From positions 1 through 64,000 of the forward strand of contig CAZFWG010000006.1 of the NCBI GenBank assembly GCA_964522525.1: a DNA stretch of 64,000 nucleotides, given 5' to 3'. Shown one piece after another: positions 1 through 9,297 of the stretch; position 1 is the stretch's first letter, and each line of letters begins with the position of its first letter. Origin of the DNA: CAYUYV01 sp964522525. Its GTDB lineage: Bacteria > Pseudomonadota > Alphaproteobacteria > JAJFIK01. A program made the position numbers and the translations under genes. The notes beneath the pieces were generated by a model that was not told where the DNA came from, made no database searches, and saw nothing but the letters and a program-made list of their open reading frames with translations.

Positions 1-1065
1 ATGGTGCCCGTGATGGTGGGTCTGCTCGGGCGGGCCCCCGCCTTGGCGGAGGGCCGCATCGGCGCCCTCGCCCTGGATGATCTGATCCAGGGCAAGCCCT
101 CCCGGACCCTTTCGGCCTATAATCTGTTCGAGGATGTACAAGGGCAGGTGCCCAATGACGGGCTGGTACCTTATGATCTGATCTCACCGCTGTTTTCCGA
201 CTATGCGGAGAAATACCGCTTTGTCCATGTGCCGCCGGGCAGCGCGGCCGCCTACGATCCGGATGAGGTCTTTTCGTTCCCCGTCGGGACGATCTTTGTC
301 AAAAGCTTCGCGTTTCCGGCCGATTTCCGCCGTCCCGACCAGGATGTTCGGGTCCTGGAGACCCGGCTCCTGGTGCGGGAGGAGAAGGGCTGGGTTGCCT
401 GGCCTTATGTCTGGAATGAAGACATGACCGAGGCCCAGTTGCGGGTCATCGGCAAACGCATTCCGGTTTCGTTCATTCAAGAGGATGGAACCGAACGGGC
501 CTTCACCTACCGGGTTCCCAACAAGAACCAATGCAAAGGCTGCCATGAGATTAATGGTAAGGTCACCCTGATCGGCCCGAAGGCCCGCAATCTCAATCAC
601 GCGTTTGCCTATGCCGGGGGGGCGGCCAATCAGCTTGCGCACTGGTCCGATCTCGGCCTGCTGGAGGGTGCCCCTGCGCCGGATGAGGCTCCACGGGTGC
701 CGGTCTGGAATGATCCGTCCACGGGGAGTCTTGAGGCCCGGGCCCGGGCGTATCTGGACATCAACTGTGCCCATTGCCACCGTCTTGAAGGTCCGGCAAG
801 CAATTCCGGCCTTGTCCTGACCTATGGTGAGGACCATGCCTATGCCCGGGGCGTTTACAAACGGCCCGTGGCCGCGGGCAGGGGCGCCGGTGATGCAGCC
901 TTTGTCATCGAGCCCGGCGTGCCGGATCGGTCCATTCTGCTCACCCGCATGATGAGTCCGGAGGCCGGCGTTGCCATGCCCGAATTGGGCAGGACCCTTC
1001 TCCATGATGAAGGGATTGCGCTTGTGCGAGCCTATATCGCCTCTCTGGCCGCCCAAGAGCTTTGA
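1..1065 (+). CDS. SO2930-family diheme c-type cytochrome (5' end probably outside window)
   Basis: Two heme-binding CxxCH motifs are visible: CKGCH at residues 178-182 and CAHCH at 256-260. The spacing and the surrounding sequence fit the SO2930-type diheme cytochromes, which are exported and thought to act in periplasmic electron transfer. The first residues (a short hydrophobic stretch ending in ALA before EG) look like the end of a signal peptide. The frame is open from the first base, so the true start is probably just upstream and this entry should be treated as possibly 5'-partial. The family call is good; the electron partner is unknown. In this family a beta-propeller protein gene often lies next door, but none is visible inside the window. 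Confidence 0.85.
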   Translation: MVPVMVGLLGRAPALAEGRIGALALDDLIQGKPSRTLSAYNLFEDVQGQVPNDGLVPYDLISPLFSDYAEKYRFVHVPPGSAAAYDPDEVFSFPVGTIFVKSFAFPADFRRPDQDVRVLETRLLVREEKGWVAWPYVWNEDMTEAQLRVIGKRIPVSFIQEDGTERAFTYRVPNKNQCKGCHEINGKVTLIGPKARNLNHAFAYAGGAANQLAHWSDLGLLEGAPAPDEAPRVPVWNDPSTGSLEARARAYLDINCAHCHRLEGPASNSGLVLTYGEDHAYARGVYKRPVAAGRGAGDAAFVIEPGVPDRSILLTRMMSPEAGVAMPELGRTLLHDEGIALVRAYIASLAAQEL

Positions 1066-1355
1066 TCCTCAGTGGGGCGTCAGGCGATCTGACATTATTC
1101 CCGCTTGGTTGCCGCCTTGCGCCCGCAGAAGCCGCCATTTGGTCGGTTTCTGCGGCTTTCCCGGTCTCTCGCTGGGAAAACAGCGCAATGGCCGGCAGCA
1201 ACAGGTTTGTGGCTGCCGGAACCTGCTACTGCTGCGATTTGAAGGCGATTTCCAGAGTGGCCTTGTTCCCCGGTTTTGCTTTTGGTTCCAATCTGGTTCC
1301 AATCTGGTTCCAGAAGCCGGATGCCAAGAAAATCGATACCAACAGGAGTCGAAAC
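1066..1355. other. Intergenic stretch with no gene recognised
   Basis: About 290 bases between the cytochrome and the TPR-methyltransferase gene. The frame of the downstream gene stays open through it, but composition and the strong ribosome binding site at 1344-1348 argue that translation begins only at 1356. It contains a short tandem repeat (separate entry). Confidence 0.5.
1284..1312 (+). repeat. 11-bp tandem repeat, about 2.6 copies
   Basis: The unit GGTTCCAATCT is repeated exactly at 1284-1294 and 1295-1305, followed by a partial GGTTCCA at 1306-1312. It lies 44 bases upstream of the GTG start of the TPR-methyltransferase gene. It could be an iterated protein-binding site or simple slippage; nothing else supports a function. 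Confidence 0.7.
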
Positions 1356-3371
1356 GTGAGTAGGGATAAGGAAATCGCAAACACACCAGAGGCATTTCTT
1401 GGCGAGGGAAACCGGGCCTATAGCGAGAAAAGATTTGATGATGCTATCTATTTTTACAAGAAAGCCCTGGAAGCAGATCCCAAGAACGCCGTTGCTTTTC
1501 AGAGTGTCGGGAATGTCTATGTCACCATAGGCAAAATACAAGAGTCCGTGCCTTTTCTTGAAAAATCCTTCACGCTGTCACCGCAGGTCGACTATGCCCG
1601 CAATCTTGCCAAAGCATATCTTAGGTTGCAGCGCTTCAGGGAGGCCGCGGACGGCTATAAATATATCATCAGTTATCATCCAAATGACGAAGAGGCCTTA
1701 AACAATTATGCGGCCTGTGCCCTTTATGGTGGCGATCAGCTTACCGCGGCAACGCAGTATTCCAAGCTTGTGAATCTGGCGCCTGGGGAATTGCGCTACA
1801 AGTCCGCATTTATTGCGTCCTTGTCTGGAATGCCGATCAATATGGTGGCAGCTTCAGTGAAGGAAGCATTTGTAAAATGTCTGCAGGATGACAAAATCTC
1901 CTGTCTCCCGGCAATCGATGCATGGTTTTCCACCATCAGTACAAGTCCTGAATTCAAGGAGGTTCTGGAGAGAATCGCCAGGGCAGGGACCGATGAATGC
2001 GCGGGTCTCCTTAAAGATCAAGGCGTGACCAAGACACTCAACCAACCACTTTTATGTCTTGGTATTGAGCAATTGGTCCATCCTGCCGATATTCTCGAAA
2101 CCCTTTTCAAGAAGGTGAGGCTGGCCATTCTCAATTGTCCAGAGTTGTCAGCCCCCCTTGTCCCCTTCATACGGGCTATGGCGTCACAGATTTCTCTGAC
2201 CGAACATGCAATGTTCGAGACGCCAAATGAAACCCAGAAAATAGAAGACATTCTGCAAAAAAATATTAGTAAGCAGGCGTCTGAATTGGACGATCAAGAA
2301 CTTCTGATACTTGCCTGCTATCGATCCTTGCGCCTCGTCAAACCGTTGCTTGAGGGCTGGCCGGTATTGAAAGACAACGAAAAAATTGGAGGCCTGATCA
2401 AGCTGGAAATCACGAATTTCCTGACGGAACAGGCGCTGAAGCCGACAATCCCCACATTGGGAAGCATCACGAATGCCGTGTCCCAAGCGACACGCAATCA
2501 GTATGAAGAAAGCCCCTGCCCAAGATGGCATTCCACCTATGTGGCGCCACAGCCGGAAGCCATGCTTGAGAGAACGAAGGACTTGCAGATTCTGAATGCG
2601 GGCTGCGGAACCGGACAGGAAGTGACAAACGCGGCACAGACCCTGAAGACGTCAAGTTTCACAGGCATCGATTTGAGCCTTTCGAGTATCGCCTATGCAA
2701 AGCGGCAGGCGAATGAGGCTGGCGTCCAAAATATTGAATTCATGCAGGGTGATATCCTTGAGATCGAAAAACTGAACAAGCAATTTGATATCATCCTAAG
2801 CTCCGGTGTCCTGCACCATATGGAAGATACGCAAAAGGGTCTGAATAAGCTCGCAAGCGTTTTAAAACCGAAAGGCAGCCGTATGCTGATCGGTCTGTAC
2901 AGCAAGATTGCACGAGAGCATCTCTTTGGGGAGATCTGGGCTCACATCAAGGAAAAAGGATACAAAGCGAACGACAAGGATATTCGGCAATTCAGGCAGG
3001 ATGTTCTTGACTCCGCCCCCGGCCATTTCCTGAGAAATGCTCAAAATTTCATTGATTTCAAATCGCTTTCGGAATGCCGCGACATGCTGTTCCATGTCCA
3101 AGAGAATCTACACACATGGATAGATATAGAAGAAATGATCAATAATGCCGGTCTTAAATTGATCAAAGTGCTCATGCCGGCAGATCTGGAGCAGCGTTAC
3201 CGGCAGATGTTCCCGGATGACCCCACCGCGACGAACGTCAAAAACTGGCACGCGTTTGAACGACAAAACCCGGAAACGTTCAAAAGCATGTATTATTTCT
3301 GGCTGGCACACAAAGATGATGAAGAAACAGCAGAAACGTCACCTGCGATCTGGGCCACCAATTTCATCTGA
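1356..3371 (+). CDS. TPR-repeat protein fused to a class I SAM methyltransferase
   Basis: A 671-residue protein. The first ~170 residues form tetratricopeptide helices (for example an alanine-rich helix pair around YKKALEADPKNAVAFQSVG). A less conserved linker follows. From about residue 410 there is a Methyltransf_25-type domain, with the glycine-rich SAM loop NAGCGTGQ near residues 414-421, the acidic FTGIDLS strand and SSGVLHHMED. I chose GTG at 1356 because AGGAG at 1344-1348 sits seven bases before it and the TPR region begins there; the frame is open further upstream to 1062 but in low-likelihood sequence. Such fusions are annotated as tetratricopeptide methyltransferases; the substrate (protein, glycan or lipid) cannot be read from sequence. 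It converges with the ABC exporter downstream. Confidence 0.8.
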   Translation: MSRDKEIANTPEAFLGEGNRAYSEKRFDDAIYFYKKALEADPKNAVAFQSVGNVYVTIGKIQESVPFLEKSFTLSPQVDYARNLAKAYLRLQRFREAADGYKYIISYHPNDEEALNNYAACALYGGDQLTAATQYSKLVNLAPGELRYKSAFIASLSGMPINMVAASVKEAFVKCLQDDKISCLPAIDAWFSTISTSPEFKEVLERIARAGTDECAGLLKDQGVTKTLNQPLLCLGIEQLVHPADILETLFKKVRLAILNCPELSAPLVPFIRAMASQISLTEHAMFETPNETQKIEDILQKNISKQASELDDQELLILACYRSLRLVKPLLEGWPVLKDNEKIGGLIKLEITNFLTEQALKPTIPTLGSITNAVSQATRNQYEESPCPRWHSTYVAPQPEAMLERTKDLQILNAGCGTGQEVTNAAQTLKTSSFTGIDLSLSSIAYAKRQANEAGVQNIEFMQGDILEIEKLNKQFDIILSSGVLHHMEDTQKGLNKLASVLKPKGSRMLIGLYSKIAREHLFGEIWAHIKEKGYKANDKDIRQFRQDVLDSAPGHFLRNAQNFIDFKSLSECRDMLFHVQENLHTWIDIEEMINNAGLKLIKVLMPADLEQRYRQMFPDDPTATNVKNWHAFERQNPETFKSMYYFWLAHKDDEETAETSPAIWATNFI

Positions 3372-3418
3372 ACCACGTTGCGATCAACGGCCTGAGCCGC
3401 TTCGTTAACCCCGTGGTT

Positions 3419-5242
3419 CTATTCCGCGCGGGTGCGGCCGGGCATGGCCTGGCGGTTCCAGAGAGAAGCGTAGATGCCGCCAAGAGCCAACAGGTCTTCA
3501 TGGGTACCGTCTTCGGCAATCGCGCCGTCTTCCAGAACCAGAATGCGATCCGCATTCTGAAGGGTGCTCAGACGGTGGGCGATCACGACCGTCGTCCGAT
3601 CCCTTGAGGCGAGATCAAGCGCATCCTGAATGTCTCTTTCGGTCTCGGAGTCGAGGGATGACGTGGCCTCATCGAGGATCAGAATCGCGGGATTCTTGAG
3701 AAGGGCCCGGGCAATGGCCACCCTCTGCTTTTCCCCCCCGGACAGTTTCAGCCCTCGCTCCCCGACCAGCGTGTCATAGCCGTTTTCCTTCGCGACAATG
3801 GCCTCATGAAGCTGCGCGCGTTTGGCCGCTTCGACAATTTCCGCACGGGTCGCATCCGGCCAGCCATAGGCAATATTGTAGGCGATGGTCTCATTGAAAA
3901 GGGCCGTCTCCTGAGGAACAATGCCAATTGAGGCCCGCAAGGAGTGCTGAGTGACGGTGCGGATGTCCTGATCGTCAATCCGTATGCTGCCACTTTGCAC
4001 ATCATAGTATCGCAGGAGGAGCTTTGCGATCGTGGATTTGCCGGCGCCGGTGCGCCCGACAATGCCAACCTTCGCGCCGGCAGGCACGGTGAAATTCACA
4101 TCATGCAGGACAAGGCGGCTTTCCGTATACCCAAAGCGGACATTCTCGAAGCGGATCGCGCCACGGTGCAGGACAAGGTCAGGCGCACCGGGCCTGTCGT
4201 CCACCTCGGGCTTCATGGCGAGAATGCCCAGAAGCTGTTCGCTGTCGACCAGCGCCTCGCGGATATTTTGATAGATCGCCGCAAAGATCTGCACAGGTCG
4301 ATAGAACTGCGCGAGCAGTGACATGATGAGGACGAGGCTCCCGACGGTGAGGGATCCGGCCATCACGTCTTGCGCGACCATGATCATCAGAGCCACGAGC
4401 GTCACATTATAGACGAGGCCCTGCCCAATGCCGAAGACCGAAGCCGACATGTCGTCCCGGACGCTGGCGTCCTCATAGTCCTTGAGGGATCGGTCGTACC
4501 GCCGATACTCGTGGTCCTCATTGGTGAAGTTCTTGACGGACTCCACATTGGTTATGGCGTCGAAGAATTTCGTGCCGCTCTCTTGCCCGGCCTCAATCAG
4601 GGCACGCTGGTATTTCTTGCGCCATTCAGCAACGAGCCCCGTGAAGACGAGGTAGATCCCACCGCTCGTCAGGATAATCACCGCATAGAGCCAGCCGAAA
4701 TTGACGATTATCAGAACCGTGATCACAAAGAACTCGATCACCATCGGCAGGAGATCAAATATGACGATGCGCAGGAGAAAGTCCGCGTAAGACGCGCCCC
4801 GCCGGACAATCCGGGCCAGGCTGTCCGTACGTTTTTTGAGATGGAACCCCATGGAGAGGCTGGTCACATGGGCAAAGGCGCGCGTGGACAGGGTGCGGTC
4901 CAGCGCTTCGCTGACACGAAACAGGAGGGCCTGCTGCCCGAAGGACGTGAGCTGATAAAATATCTGCAGTCCACCCCAAGCAAGAATGAGCGCCACCGGC
5001 GTCCAGAGCATCACTTGCTGGGGCGAGGCGCCCGCGCTCAGACTGTCGACGATGTCCTTGTAAATGAACGGGATGTAGAGGCCGATCGCGCGCACAACGA
5101 CGAGACAGGCGACAGCGGCGATGACCCGGCGGCGGAGATCCCATCGGCTCTCGAGCCACATGAAGGGCAGGAGGTCCCAAACCGTTTGCCAGGCAGGCCG
5201 ATCCGGAATCGGAATGCCGTCGCGTGTCTCCGGGCCCGCCAT
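3419..5242 (-). CDS. Atm1/HMT1-like ABC exporter, fused permease and ATPase
   Basis: A 607-residue half-transporter of the ABCB class. The N-terminal part holds six membrane helices (ABC transporter transmembrane domain). The C-terminal ATPase has Walker A GRTGAGKST near residue 395, the signature LSGGEKQR near 498, Walker B ILILDEAT near 517 and the switch histidine in VVIAHRLST. Sequence around the ATPase and the size fit Atm1/heavy-metal-tolerance transporters, which export glutathione-linked sulfur or metal conjugates across the inner membrane as homodimers. This substrate is inferred from family resemblance only. The gene appears monocistronic, with a convergent neighbour on one side and the small membrane protein upstream in the same direction. 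Confidence 0.85.
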   Translation of the reverse strand: MAGPETRDGIPIPDRPAWQTVWDLLPFMWLESRWDLRRRVIAAVACLVVVRAIGLYIPFIYKDIVDSLSAGASPQQVMLWTPVALILAWGGLQIFYQLTSFGQQALLFRVSEALDRTLSTRAFAHVTSLSMGFHLKKRTDSLARIVRRGASYADFLLRIVIFDLLPMVIEFFVITVLIIVNFGWLYAVIILTSGGIYLVFTGLVAEWRKKYQRALIEAGQESGTKFFDAITNVESVKNFTNEDHEYRRYDRSLKDYEDASVRDDMSASVFGIGQGLVYNVTLVALMIMVAQDVMAGSLTVGSLVLIMSLLAQFYRPVQIFAAIYQNIREALVDSEQLLGILAMKPEVDDRPGAPDLVLHRGAIRFENVRFGYTESRLVLHDVNFTVPAGAKVGIVGRTGAGKSTIAKLLLRYYDVQSGSIRIDDQDIRTVTQHSLRASIGIVPQETALFNETIAYNIAYGWPDATRAEIVEAAKRAQLHEAIVAKENGYDTLVGERGLKLSGGEKQRVAIARALLKNPAILILDEATSSLDSETERDIQDALDLASRDRTTVVIAHRLSTLQNADRILVLEDGAIAEDGTHEDLLALGGIYASLWNRQAMPGRTRAE

Positions 5243-5383
5243 AAGTTGTACCCTCCGCCTTGTGAAACCAGAGGATAGGGCGCTTATGCGACGGTGTCGT
5301 CACAGTTCTGTCCGTGTGATGGTGCCGGAGGTGGGTCCATGACGCATGACGCGCGGAGCCTGCGGTCCGGCGGCGCAGAGGGC

Positions 5384-5761
5384 TTATGCCACAGGCTGAG
5401 TTTTCTTTCCTCTGACGGTCAGGGCCGCCACCAGGAAAAAGAGGGCGCCCCCGCTCATCACGGCAACCGGTATCCATTCGCCAAGCATCAATGCCAACGC
5501 GCCGGCGGCGACAACCGCAACGGCCAGGATCAAGCAAATGGGCCGCCGCGCCGTGGGCGCAAAGAGGGCCAAAACCCCGAAAGCGCCCAAGGTGAGGAGA
5601 TAAAGACTGGGCATCGCATACAATATGGGGAACATGTCCTTCAGAAAGTCCGATGCATCGCTTTCCCTGATTTGAGATGTGTAATGATCGAATCCCGAAA
5701 TGTGCAGCGCTGCGATCGCCAGGACAAACGCGATACCGATGGTACAACTCACGGCTGACAT
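5384..5761 (-). CDS. Small four-helix membrane protein of unknown function
   Basis: A 125-residue protein made of about four hydrophobic segments (starting MSAVSCTIGIAFVLAIAALH) and ending in a basic tail GKKTQPVA. I chose the ATG at 5761 because a purine-rich AAAGGGGGAG lies just upstream; a longer frame extends to 5863 but has no comparable signal and a very basic, non-hydrophobic start. No family recognised. It is transcribed in the same direction as the ABC exporter 140 bases downstream and could be co-transcribed with it. Confidence 0.6.
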   Translation of the reverse strand: MSAVSCTIGIAFVLAIAALHISGFDHYTSQIRESDASDFLKDMFPILYAMPSLYLLTLGAFGVLALFAPTARRPICLILAVAVVAAGALALMLGEWIPVAVMSGGALFFLVAALTVRGKKTQPVA

Positions 5762-5958
5762 GGATCTCCCCCTTTTTGAAACGACGTCCGCGTTCCGATT
5801 GGTTCTCGGATGGGACCGCCGATCCATGATATATTCCGGACCACGGTCTGTCGAAGGGCCCAAAAGGGACGGGCTTGAGTGTTTTGGACCTTGTTCCCCA
5901 TTCCTGACGTGATCCTAGCGTCCGTCAGCGCCTCTGAGAAGCTGTTGGAGCCCGTTTC

Positions 5959-6060
5959 GTGAGCCGTGTCATTGCAAAGGGGGACGCGCTGATGGGAATG
6001 ATCTATTCGGTGCGAACGGCGCGGGACCACGGCCTCGGATTTATGTCCTATATCGGCTGA
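5959..6060 (+). CDS. Possible 33-residue small protein (GTG start)
   Basis: A short frame with GGAG eight bases before a GTG start encodes MSRVIAKGDALMGMIYSVRT followed by ARDHGLGFMSYIG and a TGA. A perfect 13-bp inverted repeat begins eight bases after the stop, giving the look of a tiny transcription unit with its own end. There is no homology argument, and 33 codons can be open by chance. Treat as tentative. Confidence 0.25.
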   Translation: MSRVIAKGDALMGMIYSVRTARDHGLGFMSYIG

Positions 6061-6068
6061 TCATTCCA

Positions 6069-6106
6069 ACGGACACGGACATTTTCCAAAGTTTGTCCGT
6101 GTCCGT
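6069..6106. terminator. Perfect 13-bp inverted repeat, terminator-like
   Basis: Arms ACGGACACGGACA (6069-6081) and TGTCCGTGTCCGT (6094-6106) enclose a 12-base loop. It lies 41 bases past the stop of the minus-strand EthD-like gene and eight bases past the possible plus-strand small ORF, so it could act as a bidirectional terminator. No T-run follows on either strand, so rho-independent action is uncertain. Confidence 0.5.
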
Positions 6107-6147
6107 AGCAGCCGCGGCTTGTGGCGCCGCGTCTTGTGGCCCTGTGC

Positions 6148-6588
6148 TCACTCTTTCCCTGGATGGGACCAACGGAGCGCATCGCCGGGATCGGAGGTGA
6201 GGACCACCATCTCGACGGGTTCCGGCAGGAAATTGGTCAGATCGGCGAGGGCCGCTTGCCCGGCGGGTGAGGCGAGGGCCTCATCATGGGCTTCCCGGCT
6301 GTCGAAGGTGACCTCGGCCATGGCATCGAAGGCCTGATCGACCCCGTCCACCGGCGGGAAGAAGCTCAGATGGTAGTCGCGCAGGCCCGGCAAGGCGAGG
6401 GCGAAGCGCACATGCTCCAGCTCCAGCTTCTTGAATTCCGCAAAACTCAGCTCCGCTTTCCTTTTCACAAGATATTTGGCCACGAAGCCGGATTTGGCCG
6501 TCAGGGGAACCGGATCCTCTGCCCGTACGCTTCCCGCCTGGAAGAGCATCATCGCCGCCACGATCGCTGCCATCCATTCCCGTTTCAT
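6148..6588 (-). CDS. Secreted EthD-like protein
   Basis: A 146-residue protein with a clear Sec signal peptide (MKREWMAAIVAAMMLFQAGS, cleavage near VRAED). The mature part resembles the EthD/dimeric alpha-beta barrel fold: KYLVKRKAELSFAEFKKLEL, HVRFALALPGLRDYHLSF, then a Phe-Asp-Ala-Met-Ala-Glu strand. EthD proteins are usually cytoplasmic accessory proteins in ring-cleavage or ether degradation, so an exported version is unusual. The gene is divergent from the GlxA/AraC-type regulator, with about 100 bases between the starts, so that regulator is a natural candidate for controlling it (inference). Confidence 0.7.
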   Translation of the reverse strand: MKREWMAAIVAAMMLFQAGSVRAEDPVPLTAKSGFVAKYLVKRKAELSFAEFKKLELEHVRFALALPGLRDYHLSFFPPVDGVDQAFDAMAEVTFDSREAHDEALASPAGQAALADLTNFLPEPVEMVVLTSDPGDALRWSHPGKE

Positions 6589-6691
6589 GATCCTCTCCCG
6601 CCGTCTGTTGCGCCGTGTGCTGTTGAGGATTCTCTACACGCGGGCCCGGCGGCCGAGTATGGTTGAAACGGACATTTTGTGGGGCGAACCG

Positions 6692-7810
6692 ATGTTCCGA
6701 TTGCCGCGAGATTATCAGCTATGGCGTGCCGGCGGCCCGGATGCGGGCTCCTGTGCTGGTCCCAATGGGGGCGAGAGTGCCGCAGAAGAGGGAGCGATCC
6801 GGGTCGCGATCCTGCTGCTGCCCCAGGCAAGCCTCGCCAATATCTTCGCCGTGTTTGAAGACCTGGTGGCGACCGGTTATCTGCCGGTTTCGGCCCAGGC
6901 GGTGAACCGCTTTGCGGTCAGCCTTTTGGCGGAGACACCGGACCCGTTTAGAAGCCTGTGCGGCATCGAGATCCTGCCCCAGGGGCGGCTCTGCACCTCG
7001 GCGCGCTACGACGTGGTCATCCTGCCGACCCTCTTCGATGACGGCTGCCTGACCCGTGCCGATTATGGACCCCTTCTGTCGGGCCATCAGATTGCCTGGC
7101 TGCGCCGCCAACATGCCGGCGGCGCGGTCTTCTCCACCATGTGCAGCGGCGCCTACGCCCTGGCGGAGACGGGCCTCCTGGATGGCCACGGCGCGGCGAT
7201 GCATCCCGCCTATGCCCCCTATTTCGCCCGGCGCTTCCCCCAGGTGAGTGTGAAAACGAACCAGACCATGGTCGTCTCCGGCGCGAACCGGGAATTCGTG
7301 ACGGGGGGGCATACGCTCTATTCGGCCGATGTGAGCCTTTACGTCATCGCCCGCTTCCTCGGGACCCGGACCGCCTATGCCTACAGCCAAGTCTATAAGA
7401 AGGACGTCAAAGAACCGTTGCTTGATGAGGATGCGCCCCTTACGGATGATGGGCCAGCGGAAGATCTGACCATCCGGCTTGCCCAGCGCTTCATGGTGGA
7501 TCACCTGGGCTCGCCCGCCCTTGTCGGCGCCGCGGCGGAACTTGCCCATCTGAACGAGCGGACCTTCGCGCGCCGGTTCGAGCGCGCGACCGGCCTGACG
7601 CCCCGGGCCTTCGTGTTGCAACAGCGCCTGCACCGCGCCCGGGAGCTGCTGACGCGCAGCCGCATGCCGATCGAGGACGTGGCGGCCCGCGTCGGTTATG
7701 GCGATCGCGCGTCCTTCGCCAAGACGTTCAAGCACCATATTGGGGAAACGCCGGCCGCTTACCGCCGCCGCACCCAGGCCCCGGCCCAATACGGCACGGT
7801 CTCGGGATGA
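6692..7810 (+). CDS. GlxA-family (DJ-1/PfpI plus AraC HTH) transcriptional regulator
   Basis: About 372 residues. An N-terminal DJ-1/PfpI-like domain starts at IRVAILLLPQASLANIF and includes the nucleophile-elbow-like FSTMCSGAYALAETGLLDG. A C-terminal AraC-type double helix-turn-helix occupies roughly the last 100 residues, including the typical PIEDVAARVGYGDRASFAKT. This architecture is known from GlxA, ArgR and CdhR regulators that sense small amine or amino-acid metabolites. Start choice is between ATG 6659 and ATG 6692; neither has a strong ribosome binding site. Divergent from the EthD-like gene. Confidence 0.85.
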   Translation: MFRLPRDYQLWRAGGPDAGSCAGPNGGESAAEEGAIRVAILLLPQASLANIFAVFEDLVATGYLPVSAQAVNRFAVSLLAETPDPFRSLCGIEILPQGRLCTSARYDVVILPTLFDDGCLTRADYGPLLSGHQIAWLRRQHAGGAVFSTMCSGAYALAETGLLDGHGAAMHPAYAPYFARRFPQVSVKTNQTMVVSGANREFVTGGHTLYSADVSLYVIARFLGTRTAYAYSQVYKKDVKEPLLDEDAPLTDDGPAEDLTIRLAQRFMVDHLGSPALVGAAAELAHLNERTFARRFERATGLTPRAFVLQQRLHRARELLTRSRMPIEDVAARVGYGDRASFAKTFKHHIGETPAAYRRRTQAPAQYGTVSG

Positions 7811-8098
7811 AGGGCGGGGCACCCCCGCAATCGACATACACAAATCTCGTCACATGGATTTTTCGTAAGGTTCGGGCAGTATGGGCCTCCAGGCGACCGG
7901 TCCGGCGGATCGGTGCCCTCTCACATTGACCCTTGACGGACGGCGGCCCGTCATGTGCCCATTTCCCTCGTGGCGCTTTTGGCTCTGACCCTTGAGACCC
8001 CGTCTGCGGCGCGCTCACCACTCAAGCGTCGGAGCCACAAGCGCCACGAGAAACACTATCTTGCTCGTGGTTCGCGCAATCGAATTCAGGGGGCACCC

Positions 8099-9178
8099 AT
8101 GAGGCCGCTCACGATCCTACTCACGGCAATCTGGCTTTCCGCGTGTGCGATGCCTGCGGACCAGGGGCCCAAGTCCACACAGCTTGAGGTTTCCGACCTC
8201 GCCACCCATCACCAGGACACCAAGCCCTGGACCTCCCTTGAAGCCCTGGACGGCGAGGACCGTTTTCATTTCGTGATCGTCACGGACCGGACCGGCGGGC
8301 GGCGTCCTGGCATTTTCGGGGTCGGCGTTGAGAAGGTGAACCTGGTTCAGCCTGCCTTCGTGATGAGCGTCGGCGACCTCATCGAGGGTTACACCAAGGA
8401 CGAGGATCAGATCCGCTCCGAATGGGACGAATTTGACGGCCAGATCGATAAGCTCGATGCCCCCTTCTTCTATGTGGCCGGCAATCACGACATGATGAAC
8501 GATGAAATGGAGCAGATCTGGACCACCCGGTTCGGCGCCAGCTACTACCATTTCAAATACAAGGACACCTTGTTCCTGGTCCTGAATTCCGAGTTCTTCG
8601 ATCTCTCCGACATTGAAGGCGCCAGCAACGACAAGACCAATGGTCCGGGCCATGAGGAGTGGGCCGCGTCCGAGGCGGTCGCGCAAGCCCGCAAAGCACA
8701 GTTTGCCTATGCGGAAAAGGTCCTAGCCGACAACGCGGATGTGCGTTGGACATTCGTGTTCATCCACAAGCCCTTCTGGCGGACAAGCTTTGTCTACCCG
8801 CCGCGCGATTCTGAAACCGGCGAATTCAATCTCGACGATTATCCAGTCGAAGGGCCTTACCCCACCAATCTCGAGGTGGCGGCCGATTGGGTCCGTGTCC
8901 AGGACATGCTGGGCGACCGCAACTACACCGCCTTTGCCGGCCATCGGCATTCCTACGACTACGGCGATTTCAGCGACGGGCCCCATACCCATGAACACAT
9001 CACGCTGGCCACCACGGGCGGCGGCAGTCAGCTGCGCGGCCTGACCCATGGCGAGTTCGACCAGATCATGTGGGTCACCATGACGGAAGAGGGGCCGGTG
9101 TTCGCCAATCTCCTGTTGGATGGTATTCAGCCCAAGGATCTTGAAACACCGGACCTGAAGCCCTGGTGGGTCAGATAA
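8099..9178 (+). CDS. Lipoprotein metallophosphoesterase (calcineurin-like)
   Basis: A 359-residue protein starting at ATG 8099, behind AGGGGG. The first 17 residues form a lipoprotein signal with lipobox LSAC, so the enzyme is probably membrane-anchored outside the cytoplasm. Calcineurin-type metal motifs are in order: VIVTDRTGGRR (the usual DxH is D-R-T here), SVGDLIEGY, AGNHDM, FIHKPFW and AGHRHSYD. The family hydrolyses phosphomonoesters or diesters with a dinuclear metal centre; the substrate is unknown. The altered first motif may change metal preference. It stands alone between two intergenic gaps. Confidence 0.85.
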   Translation: MRPLTILLTAIWLSACAMPADQGPKSTQLEVSDLATHHQDTKPWTSLEALDGEDRFHFVIVTDRTGGRRPGIFGVGVEKVNLVQPAFVMSVGDLIEGYTKDEDQIRSEWDEFDGQIDKLDAPFFYVAGNHDMMNDEMEQIWTTRFGASYYHFKYKDTLFLVLNSEFFDLSDIEGASNDKTNGPGHEEWAASEAVAQARKAQFAYAEKVLADNADVRWTFVFIHKPFWRTSFVYPPRDSETGEFNLDDYPVEGPYPTNLEVAADWVRVQDMLGDRNYTAFAGHRHSYDYGDFSDGPHTHEHITLATTGGGSQLRGLTHGEFDQIMWVTMTEEGPVFANLLLDGIQPKDLETPDLKPWWVR

Positions 9179-9297
9179 TGCGGGTCACATGGTAGGGATC
9201 AGGTGATCCTGAATGCCGGTCGGGGATCGCCCGTGGCCGGGGCACGCCATCGGCATTTTGTCCGATCTGTATGGTTGGTTTGTATAAGGAAGAGATT

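Noticed and set aside
4370..5278. 302-codon plus-strand frame opposite the ABC exporter
   Set aside because: Antisense shadow; the minus-strand frame carries all ABC motifs.
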